Source: Odontesthes bonariensis
Lineage: Eukaryota; Chordata; Actinopteri; Atheriniformes; Atherinopsidae
DNA: 64,000 nt
Assembly (NCBI RefSeq): GCF_027942865.1
Contig: NC_134508.1
Span: forward strand, 38,747,466 to 38,811,465
Direction: 5' to 3'
Shown here piece after piece: positions 45,311 through 59,077 of this stretch. Position numbers and translations under genes: made by a program. The notes beneath the pieces were generated by a model. That model searched no databases and was not told the DNA's origin. It worked only from the letters and a program-made list of their open reading frames with translations. The first letter of the stretch is position 1, and each line of letters opens with the position of its first letter.

Positions 45311-47160
45311 ATGAATGTTTCATCAGCCAATGTGACTGTGGTCATAGAGTTTCGAGATTCCTTCACCAAAGCTGTTGCCAAAAATGTTATTGTTGTGGTT
45401 CTCGGCATTTCCATCAACTACATCAATGCAGGACTCATTCAAACCTTTTGTGAACACCAGGTCAGATTTTTTTGTAATTATGTGCAATGACTAAATTTAT
45501 ATTTACTAAAGAAATATGCATATGAACTCTTACATTACAAGCTTTATATTCCACATGCAGATCAGGCCCTTTTCTGACACAGTTATTTATCTGGAAGCTT
45601 TATCCTCTTTGACCAGTGGCCATCTTCCATCTAAACAGAACAAATAAATAGAAAATAGTCAACAAGAAATAGTCAGTTCTTTGGTGACTTGCCTGGGTTG
45701 AAAATATATACTTGACATCCATAAAACTGTAATTTGTAGCTTAACAGTTATTGTAAATGGGATGCAGAGCAGCATATTGCAGCTCCCTTTGTGAACTCAG
45801 TGATGTATGCTGTATCACAGACAGTGGAATATATGGACTGCGCTGATAATCTGACTTGAAATTTGACAATTTTATATTTCTTAATAATTCTGTGTTTCTA
45901 ATCTAGCAATTTATAGTCAACATCTCTCTTTATGTTCATTTTTTCCCTCTTCTTTTGAATCAACCTTTGATTTAACAAGGAATAAAAGGCCATGATAGGC
46001 AGTCGCTCAGGTCAGCAATAGTTACAAGTTTAATTACAAAATATACAAATAACACAAAAATAAATAAATATAAAGTGTTAAAAAATGTATAAGGAAAATC
46101 AAAAATGTTTCAAAATTTTAGTTTCATACCGATACAAGATGTAAATTTACACCAATTATTAAAAGAATGTTTGAGTGTTTTATGAATGAATCGTTATTAT
46201 CATCATACAAAAAGTACAATGCAAGCCAGTTTGTCAATCTTTCTGTAAAAAATAAAATGAAAATAAGATTAAAAGAACATTATAAATAGCTTCCCTCCAT
46301 TGGAGCTTCTTTTCTTACAATATAATTACTACAGCAGACTCATTATTGTTGAGGAAACCTGTACCTCCATCACATGTACTTTTCTTCTGACCCTTTAGAT
46401 CTTCTACACAAATCCCCGTTATATCCTGTTCTTCCACTTGGTGGTCAACGACATGATCCAAGTGACGCTGGCTCTTACACTTTTCCTCATCAGCTACATC
46501 ATCTACCAGATACAGGTCTTTGTCTGTTGCACTGTGATCCTTATTGCTCTCTTCACCACTGAAAATACTCCTCTGAACCTAGCATGCATGGCGGTGGAGT
46601 GCTACATCGCAGTCTGCATGCCCCTTCATCATGTTCAGATCTGCACCACCAAAAGAATGTGGATGTTGATTGGGTTAATTTGGGCAACCAGCATGCTGTC
46701 TGTTCTTCCTGATCTATTCATTACCTTGGCAATAGAGCCACTGGACTACTTTTATTCCAAAGTGTTCTGCCTCAGGGAAACAGCTTTTCGACATCCCAGC
46801 CTCATCAAGAGGAGGGACAATACCTATATTGTGTATCTTGTTCTGGTTTGGCTTACTATCTTTTGCACTTACTTCAAGATCCTGTTCACAGCCAAAACAG
46901 CAAGCAAAGATGCTAAAAAGGCCAGAAACACAATCCTCCTCCATGGGTTTCAGGTCTTATTGTGTATGACAACATATGTAGTTCCCCTGTTTGAACAGGC
47001 TTTGAAGCAATGGTTCCCGAATAATTATTCAGATTCCCTGTTTGCTTGTTACATAATTTTTCAGGTATTACCGCGATCCATTAGTTCAGTTATCTATGGC
47101 ATACGAAATAAAACTTTCAGGAAGTACCTGAAAAGGTATTTATTATGTAAAGCATGCTGA
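45311..47160 (+). CDS. Odorant receptor, OR131-2-like, copy 3
   Basis: Coding exons 45311-45460 and 46399-47160 with a 938-bp phase-0 GT-AG intron. The protein is identical to copy 2 over all 303 residues, including Leu185, and I noticed no base difference from copy 2 in the coding exons. The gene is intact from start to stop. It lies at the same place relative to its unit start as copies 1 and 2, apart from the 22-bp upstream deletion. The identity indicates that units 2 and 3 are the youngest pair or have exchanged sequence recently. Confidence 0.88.
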
Positions 47161-47549
47161 AAATAGGAACCCACACTAAAGCATTCAATATGCTCAAATT
47201 CAAAGTTGCTGATAACAAAAAAGGGACAAAGTTTAGTCTTGAAGATAACTGCAAATTGTCTACGATGTGTAAATGTCTGTATGAAAAAATGATGACAAAA
47301 AGCAGGATATAAAGATAAAGAGCATGGCAATACCCATCCTCACAAAAGCCTGGGAAATCTGCTGCCATCTTGAGACTGGTACACAGGTACTGAATTCACC
47401 CTCCACACTCAATTATAAAAATCTAATTTCTTTTTCTGATTTATTTCTAAACTTTTCATGCATAATGTAACCGGTCTTTTATTTGTAGCATGGAGGAACC
47501 ACGTGTTATTTGGTATACTTGCACTTATAAGACGGAGCACCATCTTCTA

Positions 47550-47555
47550 AATAAA
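47550..47555 (+). promoter_or_regulatory. Candidate polyadenylation signal, receptor copy 3
   Basis: AATAAA in the same position as in copies 1 and 2. Confidence 0.4.
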
Positions 47556-48864
47556 GTCAAATTTGATGGACAATTTATTTCCTGGACATTGTAAACTACA
47601 TCTTTGCTGAATGAATGGACTCTGCATGTTAAGTTTATTTAGAAATGGCTGAACAGAAAGATGAGCAGATAGATTAGGAGATAGCAAAGGGCCACAGGCC
47701 AGGATTTTAACATGGGCCGGGTACCTTTAGGGCCTTCAGCCTCTGTACACGCTGTACCCTCTCAACTAGTTGAGCTACTAGCACCCCTAAAAGATCACTA
47801 ATCTAAGGAAGTTCATAACAGCTTTTTTATTTCTTTAGTAGTTTGAGTTGATGTAGTTTTGAGATCTGCTGATTAATTAAGCTAAAAATAAGATTAAGCT
47901 GGCTTTATTCAACTTGGAACCCCTGCAGAATCAGAACTTTGGAAATGTTGGCTCTTTTCTTCAAGTAACATTAAGCAATGTCTTCAATTTATTGAGTTAT
48001 AGATTTTTGGTTTACTAAAGCCCAGTCACATCTGAAAAGGTGCGACAGGTGTGTTTGTGCACATTCAAAATATAGCAGTGGCACAGTTAGGGGGGAATTG
48101 TGTAATGGCAAGGCTATGCATCCATAGCTTGTTTTCTGTGGCCAAGACCACAACAGACCCCAGCAGACTGTAATATGATAACTGAAGAGGCTTTAAAGTT
48201 AAGAATCTGGTTGTTGAGATTAATAGACTAATAAAGTGTAAGCTTGTCATACAAGTAAGCAATAAAGTTGTTCTCCTGATGGATTTGTCGAAAGAGCAAC
48301 TCTTGAGAGAATTTTCAAGCGACCTTGTTGCAATCATTAAACTTAATAGCTTGTTTTCCACTGACAATGCTGCAACTTGTTTGTAATTTAAAAATCTATT
48401 CAAAGTCGACACAACAGCCTCAAGCTCTGTGTAATTGCAGATTTTTTAATGGCAGTGATGACAAACTCTCAGAAGATACATCTAATAAATCCCTTTGATG
48501 CTGTGCATGTGTGCACTGCGTGCTGAATACTGCACAACAACCTGCCCCTGTGTGCGTGTGACCTTTACCATCAAGGCCTAATGAGAGTTGATCAGTTGGC
48601 TGCTCCTTATTTGTCCTTCACCACGACTCCTTTCCTGAATACACTGAGGATTCCTGAAAATGTCAGAATCTCCCAAAAGGAATCTCTGTAGAAAGTGCTT
48701 CAATGTGTTTACAGTAAATCTGCTGAAGCAAGTGCAATACTGTTGGAGCCATTTAAGAAAAGTTCAAACTTTACTGTTTAAGACAAAAAACGTACAAGCA
48801 AACAGGAACAAGATATATTCACTAAATGCAAACATCACTTACTTTTATTGTAAGTGTCTGCTGC
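47556..48864. other. Receptor 3' flank of unit 3, no gene recognised
   Basis: Equivalent to 28008-29316, with hardly a difference. The minus-strand open frame recurs at 48065-48412. Confidence 0.5.
47694..47788 (-). repeat. Degenerate tRNA-derived SINE head (copy 3)
   Basis: Duplicate of 12095-12190. Confidence 0.4.
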
Positions 48865-49224
48865 TAAATGCAGACACCCTTTCCACTTTTAAGATCAGGC
48901 TTAAAACTTTCCTTTTTGATAAAGCTTATAGTTAGGGATGGCTCAGGTGATCCTGAAACATCCCATAGTTAAGCTGCTATAGGCCAAGACTGCTGGGGGG
49001 CCTCATCTGACACACCTTTCCTCACTTGACTCTCTTTATGTATATGTGACATTATTGTGGTCAGTAACTCGTGTTTCCCTGTTCCAACAGATATCCTTTG
49101 AATGGTGTTACAGTGCCGCCCAGTCCAACAGATATCCTTTGAATGGTGTTACAGTGCCCCCCCCCTTCCTGTCTTGTCAAACCCCAGCTGGTCGAGGCGG
49201 ATGGCCACCCTTCCTGAGTCTGGT
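48865..49224 (+). repeat. L2 3'-end remnant with minisatellite (unit 3)
   Basis: As in unit 2, but the 41-bp repeat starts only twice (49088 and 49129), one copy fewer than unit 2. The following C run is nine or so long, against seven in unit 2. Confidence 0.8.
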
Positions 49225-50037
49225 CAAAATGACCCGTCACTGTGTTAAAACCCCCCCAAAAAACCACTAAATGCTATTTTTTTAACTTGAAATTTTATGA
49301 CTTTTCCTAGATTGGCCCCAACAGTAGAAAAACTGAAATGTTGCTTTTATTCACATTTCCATGTAAGCTGTACAAAAAAATGTACAAAGGTGGTCTTCGG
49401 GTCAAAATGACCCGTGAGGCAAATAGAGTTGAAATCAAGGTCACAGAGTTATTTACAAACCACAAAATGTTACAATGTTTTAGTTGTGTCTCAGATCAAT
49501 CAGTAGCAGAAGTAAACAAGGCAAATCTCAGACTGCAGAATACCACCTGTTTATTTCCAGGAGGTTATAAAGGTGTTGCAGATAACAGGACCCCGAATTC
49601 TTTCTGTGCTGAAGCCATGATTGTGCGTTATAATATCTCAGATGTCCAGCAAGACAACTCTGATTCAGAAGAGGAAGTGGAGGATGTATCCGAAGAAGAA
49701 GATTGGGAGGAATACAACCCAGAGCATGATGAATCATCTTCAGAAGAAGAAAACCCTAAAGCTGAAAGAGAGACTTTCCTTTCAAAAAATGGCAAAATAA
49801 CATAGTCTTCAGCAGCATATGACCAACACGGCAGGCATGCAGAACAAAACGTCATAAAGATGACCCCAGGACCCAAAAGGTATGCCATTTCTCATGCCCA
49901 TGACATTGTCTCTACATTCTACCTGTTTATCACACCAGCATTAGAAAAAATAATCCTTGAGATGACAAATCTGGAGGATTTTGTAAGCCAGCTAAATATG
50001 GGATCAAGTCATGGGTGGCTTGCGATGCCAAATCAAA
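49225..50037 (+). pseudogene. piggyBac-like transposase A, N-terminal part only (unit 3)
   Basis: ATG at 49617, the same TAG at 49803-49805 and the same truncation at MPNQ as in unit 2. It therefore predates the unit 2/3 duplication, while the TAG predates the split from unit 1. Confidence 0.8.
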
Positions 50038-50515
50038 TACTATATAAATAAAAATGAATTGAATTGAATTGAAAATGCACTTTTAATTTAAGTGAACTGG
50101 CAAACATGCTGGATTGTTACTGATTGCTTAGAGGCCTGTTGATCTGCAACAAGTGACAATGAATTAATTTAATTCATTTTTATTTATATAGCGCCAAATA
50201 CAACAAATGTCATCTCAAGGCACTAAGATAATAAAGTCCAATTCAAGCCAATTGGAATTCAATTCATTGTAATCATAATTATTCATAAAATAATCCAAAT
50301 TGAACAGGGGAAAAAGAGAGTAAAGGCGAGTCAAATGATAAATTCTGGTCAAAAATAACTCCAAGATTCCTCACTGTAGAACTAGAAGCCAAGGAAATAT
50401 CATCCAGAGTAACTATATACCTAGACAATTTCTCCCTGAAGCTGTAATGACCCGTACCAACACAGAATGGACCCAGAATGATACAACCCAAGGAGAAGGT
50501 ATAACAGTCTTTATT

Positions 50516-53500
50516 TTAAAGAACAAACTCAGGGAGAAACTGCTCTGTCCAGGGAAACCTTGTCCACTGCGGAAGGCTAGGGTGGAGCCTGAGAACAGGT
50601 GAGGTGAAGCAGGAAGAAACCAATCTGGAAGAAAACACAGGTTTAATCCTAGAAACATGGAAGGTAGGATGGATTCGCATAGTACGTGGAAGACACAGTC
50701 TAACTGCCACAGGATTAATGATCTTGGAGATGGGAAAAGGCCCAACGAAACGAGGTGCCAGCTTCTTACTCTCCACCCGGAGTGGCAGGTCCTTGGTCGA
50801 CAACCATACTCTCTGCCCCACACTGTAGTGGGGAGCCGCTGACCGGCGACGATTGGCTGCCCTGGAGTAGACGAGGGACGACCTGAGGAGGGCCTTACGT
50901 GCCCCTTGCCAAATCCTCACGACCCGCCGGGCGGCTGCCTGTGCAGAAGGAACACTAGCCTCGAGTTCCTGAATGGAGAAGACAGGTGGATCATAGCCAT
51001 AGACAACACGAAAAGGTGAGTAGCCAGTAGAGCTGGAGGGAAGAGAGTTGAGTGCGTACTCCACCCAGGGCAGGTTGTTAGACCAGGACAAAGGATCAGT
51101 AGAACACAGGATATGCAACTTAGACTCTACCTCATGGTTGATACGTTCAGATTGCCCATCAGACTGGGGGTGGAAAGCAGAAGACAGGCTTAAATGAACA
51201 CCCAACTGAGTACAAAACTCCTTCCAGAATTGAAAGGTAAACTGGGGACCTCTGTCCGAAACTATGTCCACAGGAAGTCCATGAAGCCAAAAAACCTCCC
51301 TAGACAGCACAGCCCCCATTTCCTTAGCAGAAGGTAGTTTTTTCAGGGGAACCAGGTGGGTCATCTTGGAGAACCGGTCTACCACCGTCAGAATAGTGGT
51401 ATTGCCGTCAGAAGGAGGAAGTCCAGTAATGAAGTCCATAGAAATATGGGACCAGGTGCGTTTAGGGACAGATAGAGGGAGAAGTAAACCAGCAGGTGGT
51501 CTACGGCCAACCTTGGCTTGAGCACAGACTTGACATGCTACAATATATTCTCTGACATCTTTAATAAGTTTTGGCCACCAAAACCGTCTCCGAACTACTG
51601 ACAAGGTCTTAGTGACACCAGGATGACAGAATAGCTTGGTGGAATGACATGAGGAAATGACATTGACCGAAGATTCTCAGGTACAAAAAGGCGACTGGGA
51701 GGACAATTGGAGGGTATAGCATTGGTGTTGTTAAGGTGCAGCACCTCTCTTTCAACGTCCAGCCTGGTCACAGCTATTCTTACAGAAGGAGACAGGATGT
51801 ACTTGTGCTCCTCACACTTACTCTCCTCAGGAGAAGCATGCAATCGAGAGAGTGCATCAGGCTTCGTGTTCTTAGAACCCGGGCGGTAGGATAAGATAAA
51901 GTTGAAACGACCAAAAAAAAAAAGTGACCACCTCGCTTAACGAGCATTTAATCGTCTGGCCCCTTTGAGGTACTCAAGGTTTCTATGATCTGTCCAGACA
52001 ATAAATGGGGTCTCAGCCCCCTCCAGCCAATGTCTCCACTCTCCAAGAGCCAACTTGATGGCCAGCAGTTCCCGCTCCCCTATGTCGTAGTTCTGCTCTG
52101 CCGGAGATAGCCGACGAGAGAAGGCACATGGGTGGACACGATGATCTGACAAGGCACGTTGAGACAAAACGGCCCCTACACCGGTACTGGAAGCATCAAC
52201 CTCGACTACAAACTGTAGGGTGGGGTCTGGGAACACTAGGATAGGGGCTGAAGTAAAAAGATCCTTTAACTTATTAAAGGCTTGGTCTGCCTTGTCACTC
52301 CAACAAAAAGTGGACTTGGAAGATGTCAAAATGTGAAGAGAAGAAGCAACAGCACTAAAGTTCCTGATAAAGCGCCTATAAAAATTAGCAAAGCCCAAGA
52401 ACCTCTGTAGCTGCTTGCGTGTTTGTGGTATAGGCCTATCTCGTACAGCTGACACCTTGCCAGGATCCATCTCTTATCTGATTAGATGAGATAACAAACC
52501 CGAGAAAGGACACTTGGGACGCATGAAAGACACATTTCTCTGCCTTAACATACAGCTGGTTCTGCAGCAGCCAGAGTAGAACTGAGCGAACATGGCGTAC
52601 ATGATCTACAAGGGAGTGTGAAAAAATAAGGATGTCATCCAGGTACACAAAAACATAGTCATTAATCATCTCAGAGAACATCGTTTACTAAGGCCTGAAA
52701 AACTGCAGGCGCATTGGTCAGACCAAAAGGCATCACCATATATTCATAATGGCCTGAAGGAGTGTTGAATGGAGTCTTCCACTCATCACCATGACGAATA
52801 CGGACCAGATGATAGGCACTGCGAAGGTCAAGTTTAGTGAACACCGTAGCCCCTTGTAACAAGTCAAAAGCCGAGGACAAGAGAGGCAGAGGGTATCTGT
52901 TCTTCACAGTAATTTCATTAAGCCCCCTGTAGTCAATACATGGACGCAGAGAACCATCCTTCTTGCCTACAAAGAAAAAACCTGCTCCGGCTGGTGAGGA
53001 GGAAGGCCGAATTAATCCTGCTGACAAGGACTCCTCGATATAAGACTCCATGGCCTTCCTTTCAGGTGCAGACAGAGGGTAGAGACGGACTCTAGGTGGT
53101 GTAGTGCCAGGTAACAGGTTTATGGAACAGTCATACGGTCTGTAAGGTGGCAAAGACATGGCTCTTTTCTTATTGAACGCTTCCTTGAGATCCAGGTAGT
53201 CCCTGGGTACCTTGGACAAATCGGGAAACTCTGTATCAGAATCAGATCTCAGTAGGAAGGGTGTAGCTGGCCCAGCAGAGGATAGACAGGTACAAGGACA
53301 AGTGGAAGACCAAGACAAAATCTCCCCCGTCTGCCAGTCAATATGGGGATTGTGCTTTCTGAGCCATGTAATCCCCAAAATTATCTGCTGAGTGGGAGAG
53401 CTAATCACCAGGAATTCCAACAACTCTCGATGATTGCCTGCTATAACCATGGTGATGGGTTTGGTCTTGGTTGTTATGGTGTACAAAACATGCCCATTAA

Positions 53501-53744
53501 CTCCAAAAACCTCCCGCGGTTTATCTAGGACCTTGGTTTTCAAACCAAGCTGAGTAACTAAAAGGGAATCAATAAACTCAGAATCAGCCCCGGAGTCGAT
53601 AAACACTTCTTGGGAGACCGTCTGCGAACCAAACAAAAAATTAGCAGTAGTCAGGCAGCAGGTGGAGGATTTCTCCTTCATAGCAAAGGAATGGCTCAGT
53701 AAAGACCCCCTTCCCTCTATTGAGCCTTGTCTTTTAACGGACAA
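50516..53744 (-). pseudogene. Gypsy pol polyprotein, multiple frame breaks (unit 3)
   Basis: Protease and the first half of RT are in one open frame of 357 codons (53744-52671), better kept than in unit 2. Frame breaks near 52680 and 52460, upstream of and at the end of the YLDDILIF region, are shared with unit 2. A stop near 51937 ends the RNase H part. Integrase is split by a 1-bp deletion near 51664, private to this copy, leaving 362 codons (51604-50516). The two copies thus carry different later damage on the same older damage. Confidence 0.9.
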
Positions 53745-54619
53745 TTTCTGACAAGGTGGTTCTCACCTGCACAGTAAAGGCAAAGCCGACCCCGGAAACG
53801 CCTCTCTCGCTCCTCAGGAGAGAGCCCAGAACGCCCAAGCTGCATAGGTTCCACAGGGTTGGTGACAGGTTCCCGTATAAGCTTGAGAAAAGAGATAGAT
53901 GGGGCTCTAATAGTGGCAAGTCCCCTTCCTGCAGCTCTCTCCCTTCTGCGCTCCCGCAAACGAACATCAATGCGTGTAGCCAGGCGCTCCAGCCCCTCCA
54001 GAGACTTGGGGGAATCCCGAGATGCAATCTCGTCCTTCAGATCATCGGAGAGACTCTGGTAGAAAGCATCAAAAAGAGCATCATCATTCCAGTAACTGTC
54101 AACTGCCCTGGTTTGAAAATCAATTATATACTCGGTGACTGGTCTGTTTCCCTGGGAGAGGGTAAACAAATTACGAGCTGCCTCCCTCTCTGGTCTCACC
54201 GGATCAAAAACTCTTCTTAGTTCAGTAGTAAAGTCCTCAAAAGAACCACAAATGGTTGACCCTCTGTCCCAGTCAGAGTTTCCCCATTGCTTAGCCCGCC
54301 CAGATAATAAGGAAATAACAAAGGCTACCCTTGATCTTTCAGTAGGAAAGGAAGAAGGTTGCAGCTCAAAGAGAAGAGAACATTGAACAATGAACGGTTT
54401 ACACTGGTTAGGTTCCCCAGAATATCTCTCAGGAGGAAGAATCCGTGGTTCACAGGGGTTAGTGAGACTAGATACCGACGCTGTCTCACCGAACCTTTTG
54501 GAGACAGGAGCAGTCCCTAATAGTTTTACTCCCCGAGTTAACTCAGCCAGACTGGCCTCCAGACTGGTTATAGCACCCTCAACCTTTTCACACCACTCCT
54601 GAGGTTGTGTCGGGTCCAT
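53717..54619 (-). CDS. Gypsy gag, open (unit 3)
   Basis: About 300 codons from ATG at 54619, uninterrupted to TAG at 53717. Capsid-like central region, Arg-rich segment ([13 protein letters not shown]), then one CCHC zinc knuckle ([14 protein letters not shown]) near the C-terminus, which binds RNA in gypsy gag proteins. The pol frame begins about 28 nt before the gag stop, in the -1 frame. The product could be made but the element cannot move, since pol is broken and one LTR is truncated. Confidence 0.85.
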   Translation of the reverse strand: MDPTQPQEWCEKVEGAITSLEASLAELTRGVKLLGTAPVSKRFGETASVSSLTNPCEPRILPPERYSGEPNQCKPFIVQCSLLFELQPSSFPTERSRVAFVISLLSGRAKQWGNSDWDRGSTICGSFEDFTTELRRVFDPVRPEREAARNLFTLSQGNRPVTEYIIDFQTRAVDSYWNDDALFDAFYQSLSDDLKDEIASRDSPKSLEGLERLATRIDVRLRERRRERAAGRGLATIRAPSISFLKLIREPVTNPVEPMQLGRSGLSPEERERRFRGRLCLYCAGENHLVRNCPLKDKAQ

Positions 54620-54639
54620 GTTATCTGGCCAGATTGTAC

Positions 54640-55173
54640 TGTAATGACCCGTACCAACACAGAATGGACCCAGAATGACACAACCCAAGGAGAAGGTATA
54701 ACAGTCTTTATTTTAAAGAACGAACTCAGGGAGAAACTGCTCAGTCTAGGGAAACCTTGTCCACTGCGGAAGGCTAGGGTGGAGCCTGAGAACAGGTGAG
54801 GTGAAGCAGGGCACCAACAGCAATATCCTGTTGGCGACGGGAGTGAGACAGTCCAGAAGCCGACCTCCTAAATGCAAAATCCATAATCCAAGGTCCAGAA
54901 TCCAAAATCAAAATCCAAATCCAAATCCAAGGTCCAAAATCCAGAAGACAGGGTAAAAAAACAGTCCAGGTCAAAAACAAGCAGGCAGGATAATATGCAC
55001 AGAAACAGAGGCTTGAAAACTGCGTAATGACTGCAGACAATCTGGCAGGGAACTGGAGAGAAACTGAGAGCTATATAGGCTGCAGACCAGGTGCAAACAA
55101 TCAGGAGATCAGGCAGAAGATACGATGCATTCAGGGTCAGTTGGGAAAACAGAATACGGCTCAAACCATGACA
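54640..55173 (-). repeat. Gypsy 5' LTR (unit 3)
   Basis: 534 bp, collinear with 35127-35660. Confidence 0.88.
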
Positions 55174-55895
55174 GAAGCGCTCAGGTCCAAAGATAACGAC
55201 TTCAGTTTTGTCTGAATTTAGAAGCAGACAGTTCTGAGTCATCCAGGCCTTTATGTCTTTAAGACATGCTTGTAGTCTGACCAACCTATTGGGTTCATCT
55301 GGTTTTATAGATAAGTACAACTGGGTATCATCAGCATAGCAATGGAAATTTATGCCATGCTGTCTAATAATGTTACCTAATGGAAGCATGTATAAAGTGA
55401 AAAGAATCGGTCCAAGCACAGAACCCTGAGGAACTCCATGACTTACTCTGGTGTGTAAAGAAGATTCTTCATTTACAAGAACAAACTGAAATCTATCAGA
55501 TAAATATGAGTTAAACCAGCCTAATGCAGTTCCTTTAATCCCAACAACATGTTCAAGTCTCTTTAATAAGATACTGTGATCGACCGTATCAAATGCAGCA
55601 CTGAGATCCAACAGGACAAGCACAGACACAAGTCCGCTATCAGAGGCAAAGAGGAGATCATTGGTAACTTTCAGCAGTGCAGTTTCTGTGCTATGATGCA
55701 CTCTGAATCCTGACTGAAACTCTTCAAACAGATTATTTCTGTGTAAATTATCACAAAGCTGAGCTGCAACTATTTTTTCAAGAACTTTAGACATAAAAGG
55801 GAGATTGGATATAGGTCTATAATGAGCCAAAACTTCTGAATCAAGAATAGGTTTTTTAAGTAAAGGTTTAATTACAGCAACCTTAAAAGGCTGAG

Positions 55896-55904
55896 GTAGG
55901 CTAC
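55896..55904. other. Micro-insertion site A, unit 3
   Basis: GTAGGCTAC shared with unit 2 and absent from unit 1. Confidence 0.85.
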
Positions 55905-57165
55905 ATATCCTGTCAACAAAGACAGATTGATCAAATCCAATATGGAAGTGTCAATTAATGGGAAAACCTCCTTGAACAGTCTGGTTGGGATTGGGTCTAA
56001 AACACAAGTTGATGGTTTAGAAGAGACTATTGCTGTTGTTAGTTCAGAGAGATCAACTGGGCAGAAGCCGTCTAAATACAAATCAGGTTCTAAAGATACT
56101 TCTAAAGCTGCTGTACTTGATGACACATCACTGATAATAGTGGGAAGGACTCCATCAATCTTCTCTCTAATAGACACAATTTTATTGATAAAGAAGCTCA
56201 TGAAATCATCACTGCTGAGAGTTAAAGGAATACCTGGCTCAGCAGAGCTCGGACTCTTAGTCAGACTGGCTACAGTGCTGAAAAGAAACCTGGGATTATT
56301 CTTATTCTCTTCTATCAATGATGAATAATAAGCAGTTCTAGCTTTACGAAGGGCTTTCTTATACATTATTAAACTATCTTTCCGAACTAATTGAGACTCT
56401 TCTAAATTAGAGGAACGCCACTGTCTCTCCAGCTTTCTTGCAGTCTGCTTTAAAGCACGCAGCTGTGAATTATACCAAGGAGCCAACCTCTTCTGACTGA
56501 TTACCTTCCTTTTCAGAGGGGCAACATTGTCCAGTGCTGTACGCATTGAAACTATAGTGCTGTCAACAAGAGAGTCAAGTGTTGCTGGAGTAAAGTTTAT
56601 GTAGTCGTCCTCTGTCATATCTGCACATGGCAGTGAAGAGAAGGATGATGGAATTAATTCTTTAAATCTGGTTACAGCATCCTCTGATAGACACCTTCTA
56701 TATGTAAATTTCTTCTCAGAAACTGTATAGTCAAGTAATGTAAACTCAAAGGTTATCAGAAAATGGTCAGATAAGACAGGGTTATGAGGGAACACTGTTA
56801 ACTGTTCACTCTCAATGCCATATGTCAGCACAAGATCAAGGGTGTGATTAAGGCAGTGAGTCGGTCTGTGAACACTCTGAAAAAATCCAATAGAGTCTAA
56901 TATAGAATTAAAGTTCATATTCAGGCTATCATTTTCAACATCTATATGAATATTAAAATCACCCACTACAATGACTTTATCTGTACTCAGCACTAACTGG
57001 GATAAAAACTCTGAGAATTCAGACAGAAACTCAGAATAAGGGCCAGGTGGACGATACACAACAACAAACACAAGAGGTTTCTGTGATTTCCACTTTGCGT
57101 GGGAAAAACTGTGAATCAGAGATTCAAAAGAGCTCAAACTAATCTTGGGTCTGGGACTGATTAGT

Positions 57166-57657
57166 TAACCTGACTCACGTCATTTGGCTGCGTTCACCAA
57201 CTACACGCGGGGGCGTTCCCTTTCCTCACACAGCCATCTGAGGAGCCTGGGAGTCATTGGTGTTTCGTACGATTAGAAAATAATCAGAGCCAATCATTAA
57301 TCGCTCGGTGGGACTTTGGATGAATGGGCGGCGTTGCCTTTAATCCTGAGATTTTCTTTGCACATACGACAATAATCGTTCACTGATCGCTCCTCGCTCC
57401 GTTTCATACTATCTGCCGCCATGGTGTTTGTTATGAAAGACTAGCTGGTTGCATAGTGGTCCCGGTGTCGCTCTGAGCTACGTCACGGGTTGAGTCATCG
57501 GGAGTGGCTGAAGTGGCGTGTCAGTCAAGATGACGGACAGATTCTTCATCCAATTACATGCACGAGTTTTAGAAAAAATTTCAGCCCCATTTGAAATCAT
57601 GTCGGTTGTGGGCTCGTCCCAGATGGTATGCGAATACCAGAGGGCGGGAGTCAGGTA
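57166..57657. mobile_element. 492-bp unassigned insertion in L2 endonuclease (unit 3)
   Basis: ACTGATTAGT duplication at 57156-57165 and 57658-57667. Same length as in unit 2. Confidence 0.75.
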
Positions 57658-58100
57658 ACTGATTAGTAACCCTGATCTGAAAATAGCTGCCACTCCTCCT
57701 CCTCTGCCTGTGGTTCGAGGAACGTGAACATTTAAACAGTCAGAGGGAGTTGCTTCATTAATGCTAACATGATCCTCCTGCTGCAGCCAAGTTTCTGTAA
57801 GACAAAATATATCAATATGATGATCACAAATCAAGTCATTCACTAACAGAGAGTTTGAAAGGAGAGATCTGATATTCAGCAAACCACATTTAATAGTTTG
57901 ATGTTTTTGTTCAGTTAAAGTTTTTGTTTAAATTTTTTTTTGCATAAGAGGATTTGCTCCTTTTGTGTTAATTGATTGGGTGGGTAGCAGCAGGTGGGAA
58001 GCTGCAGAGAAGTGTGTAAGACTACAACTCTGCATCCTGGTCTGAGCCCTGAGTTGTCATGTTTTAGGGTGACAAATAAATTTGTCCATATTTCTAGAAA

Positions 58101-58538
58101 TTCAATTAAATTCAATTCATTTTTATTTATATAGCGCCAAATACAACAAATGTCATCTCAAGGCACTTAAATAGTAAGTCCAATTCAAGCCAATTGGAAT
58201 TCAATTAATTAATAATAATCATAATTCATAAAATAATCCAATTCGTTCATATAGAGCCAATTCAAAAACAATTTCCTAGCTAAGAAAACCAACAGATTGC
58301 ACTGAAAACTTTTTGTTTTTCGGTCCAATCTCCCGGCCTGAGCGTGCCTGAGGCGACTGTGGAGAGAAACGACTCCCTTTTAACAGGAAGAAACCTCTGG
58401 CAGAACCAGACTAAGGAAGGGTGGCCATCCGCCTCGACCAGCTGGGGTTTGAGAAGACAGAAAGGGGGGGAGGGGGCTGCCGCGGCGGCGGCACTGTAAC
58501 ACCATTCAAAGGATATCTGTTGGAACAGGGAAACACGA
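58101..58538 (-). repeat. 5'-truncated L2 3' end between ORF1 and ORF2 (unit 3)
   Basis: Collinear with 38581-39018. Confidence 0.75.
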
Positions 58539-59077
58539 GTTAATGACCATAATAATAAGAAATGAGAGCTGCTCCTTCCAAAGTGGGATGGATGCCGTCT
58601 CTCCTCATCAGACCATGTTTTCTCCTGAAAGATTGCCAATTATCTATGTAGCCCACGTTGTTTGCTGGACACCATCTAGACAACCAGCGATTGAAGGACG
58701 ACATGCGACTAAACATGTCATCACTGGTCAGATTTGGGAGGGGTCCAGAGAAAACTACGGAGTCCGACATTGTTTTGGCAAAATTACACACCGATGCAAC
58801 ATTAATTTTAGTGACCTCCGATTGGCGTAACCGGGTGTCATTAACGCCGACGTGAATAACTATTACCGGATTTACGTGTATCCTTAGCCAGCAGTTTTAA
58901 ATAGGATTCTATGTCGCCCGCTCTGGTCCCTGGAATGCATTTGACTATGGCCGCTGGTGTCTCTAATGCCACGTTTCTGACTATGGAGCTGCCAATTACC
59001 AGGGTTTTGTCCTCAGCGGGTGTGTCGCTGAGTGGGGAAAATCTATTTGAAGTGTGGACAGGTCGATGGTGAACAAC

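Larger units (their letters stand above)
50443..55173 (-). mobile_element. Ty3/gypsy LTR retrotransposon nested in L2 (unit 3)
   Basis: GAAGC duplication at 50438-50442 and 55174-55178. 5' LTR 54640-55173. 3' LTR remnant 50443-50613. The same U3 loss as in unit 2 shows that the truncation is older than the duplication. Confidence 0.92.
50291..58035 (-). pseudogene. L2 ORF2 (endonuclease-reverse transcriptase), disrupted (unit 3)
   Basis: Same domains as unit 2. Here 421 codons stay open from 57137 to 55872 (endonuclease C-terminal half through the RT N-terminal region), because micro-insertion B is absent. Micro-insertion A (55896) then shifts the frame before the RT core (55830-55180, with [18 protein letters not shown] and [10 protein letters not shown]). 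A 14-bp T-rich insertion near 57930 breaks the extreme N-terminus, a change private to unit 3. Gypsy and the 492-bp element interrupt it as in unit 2. Confidence 0.88.
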
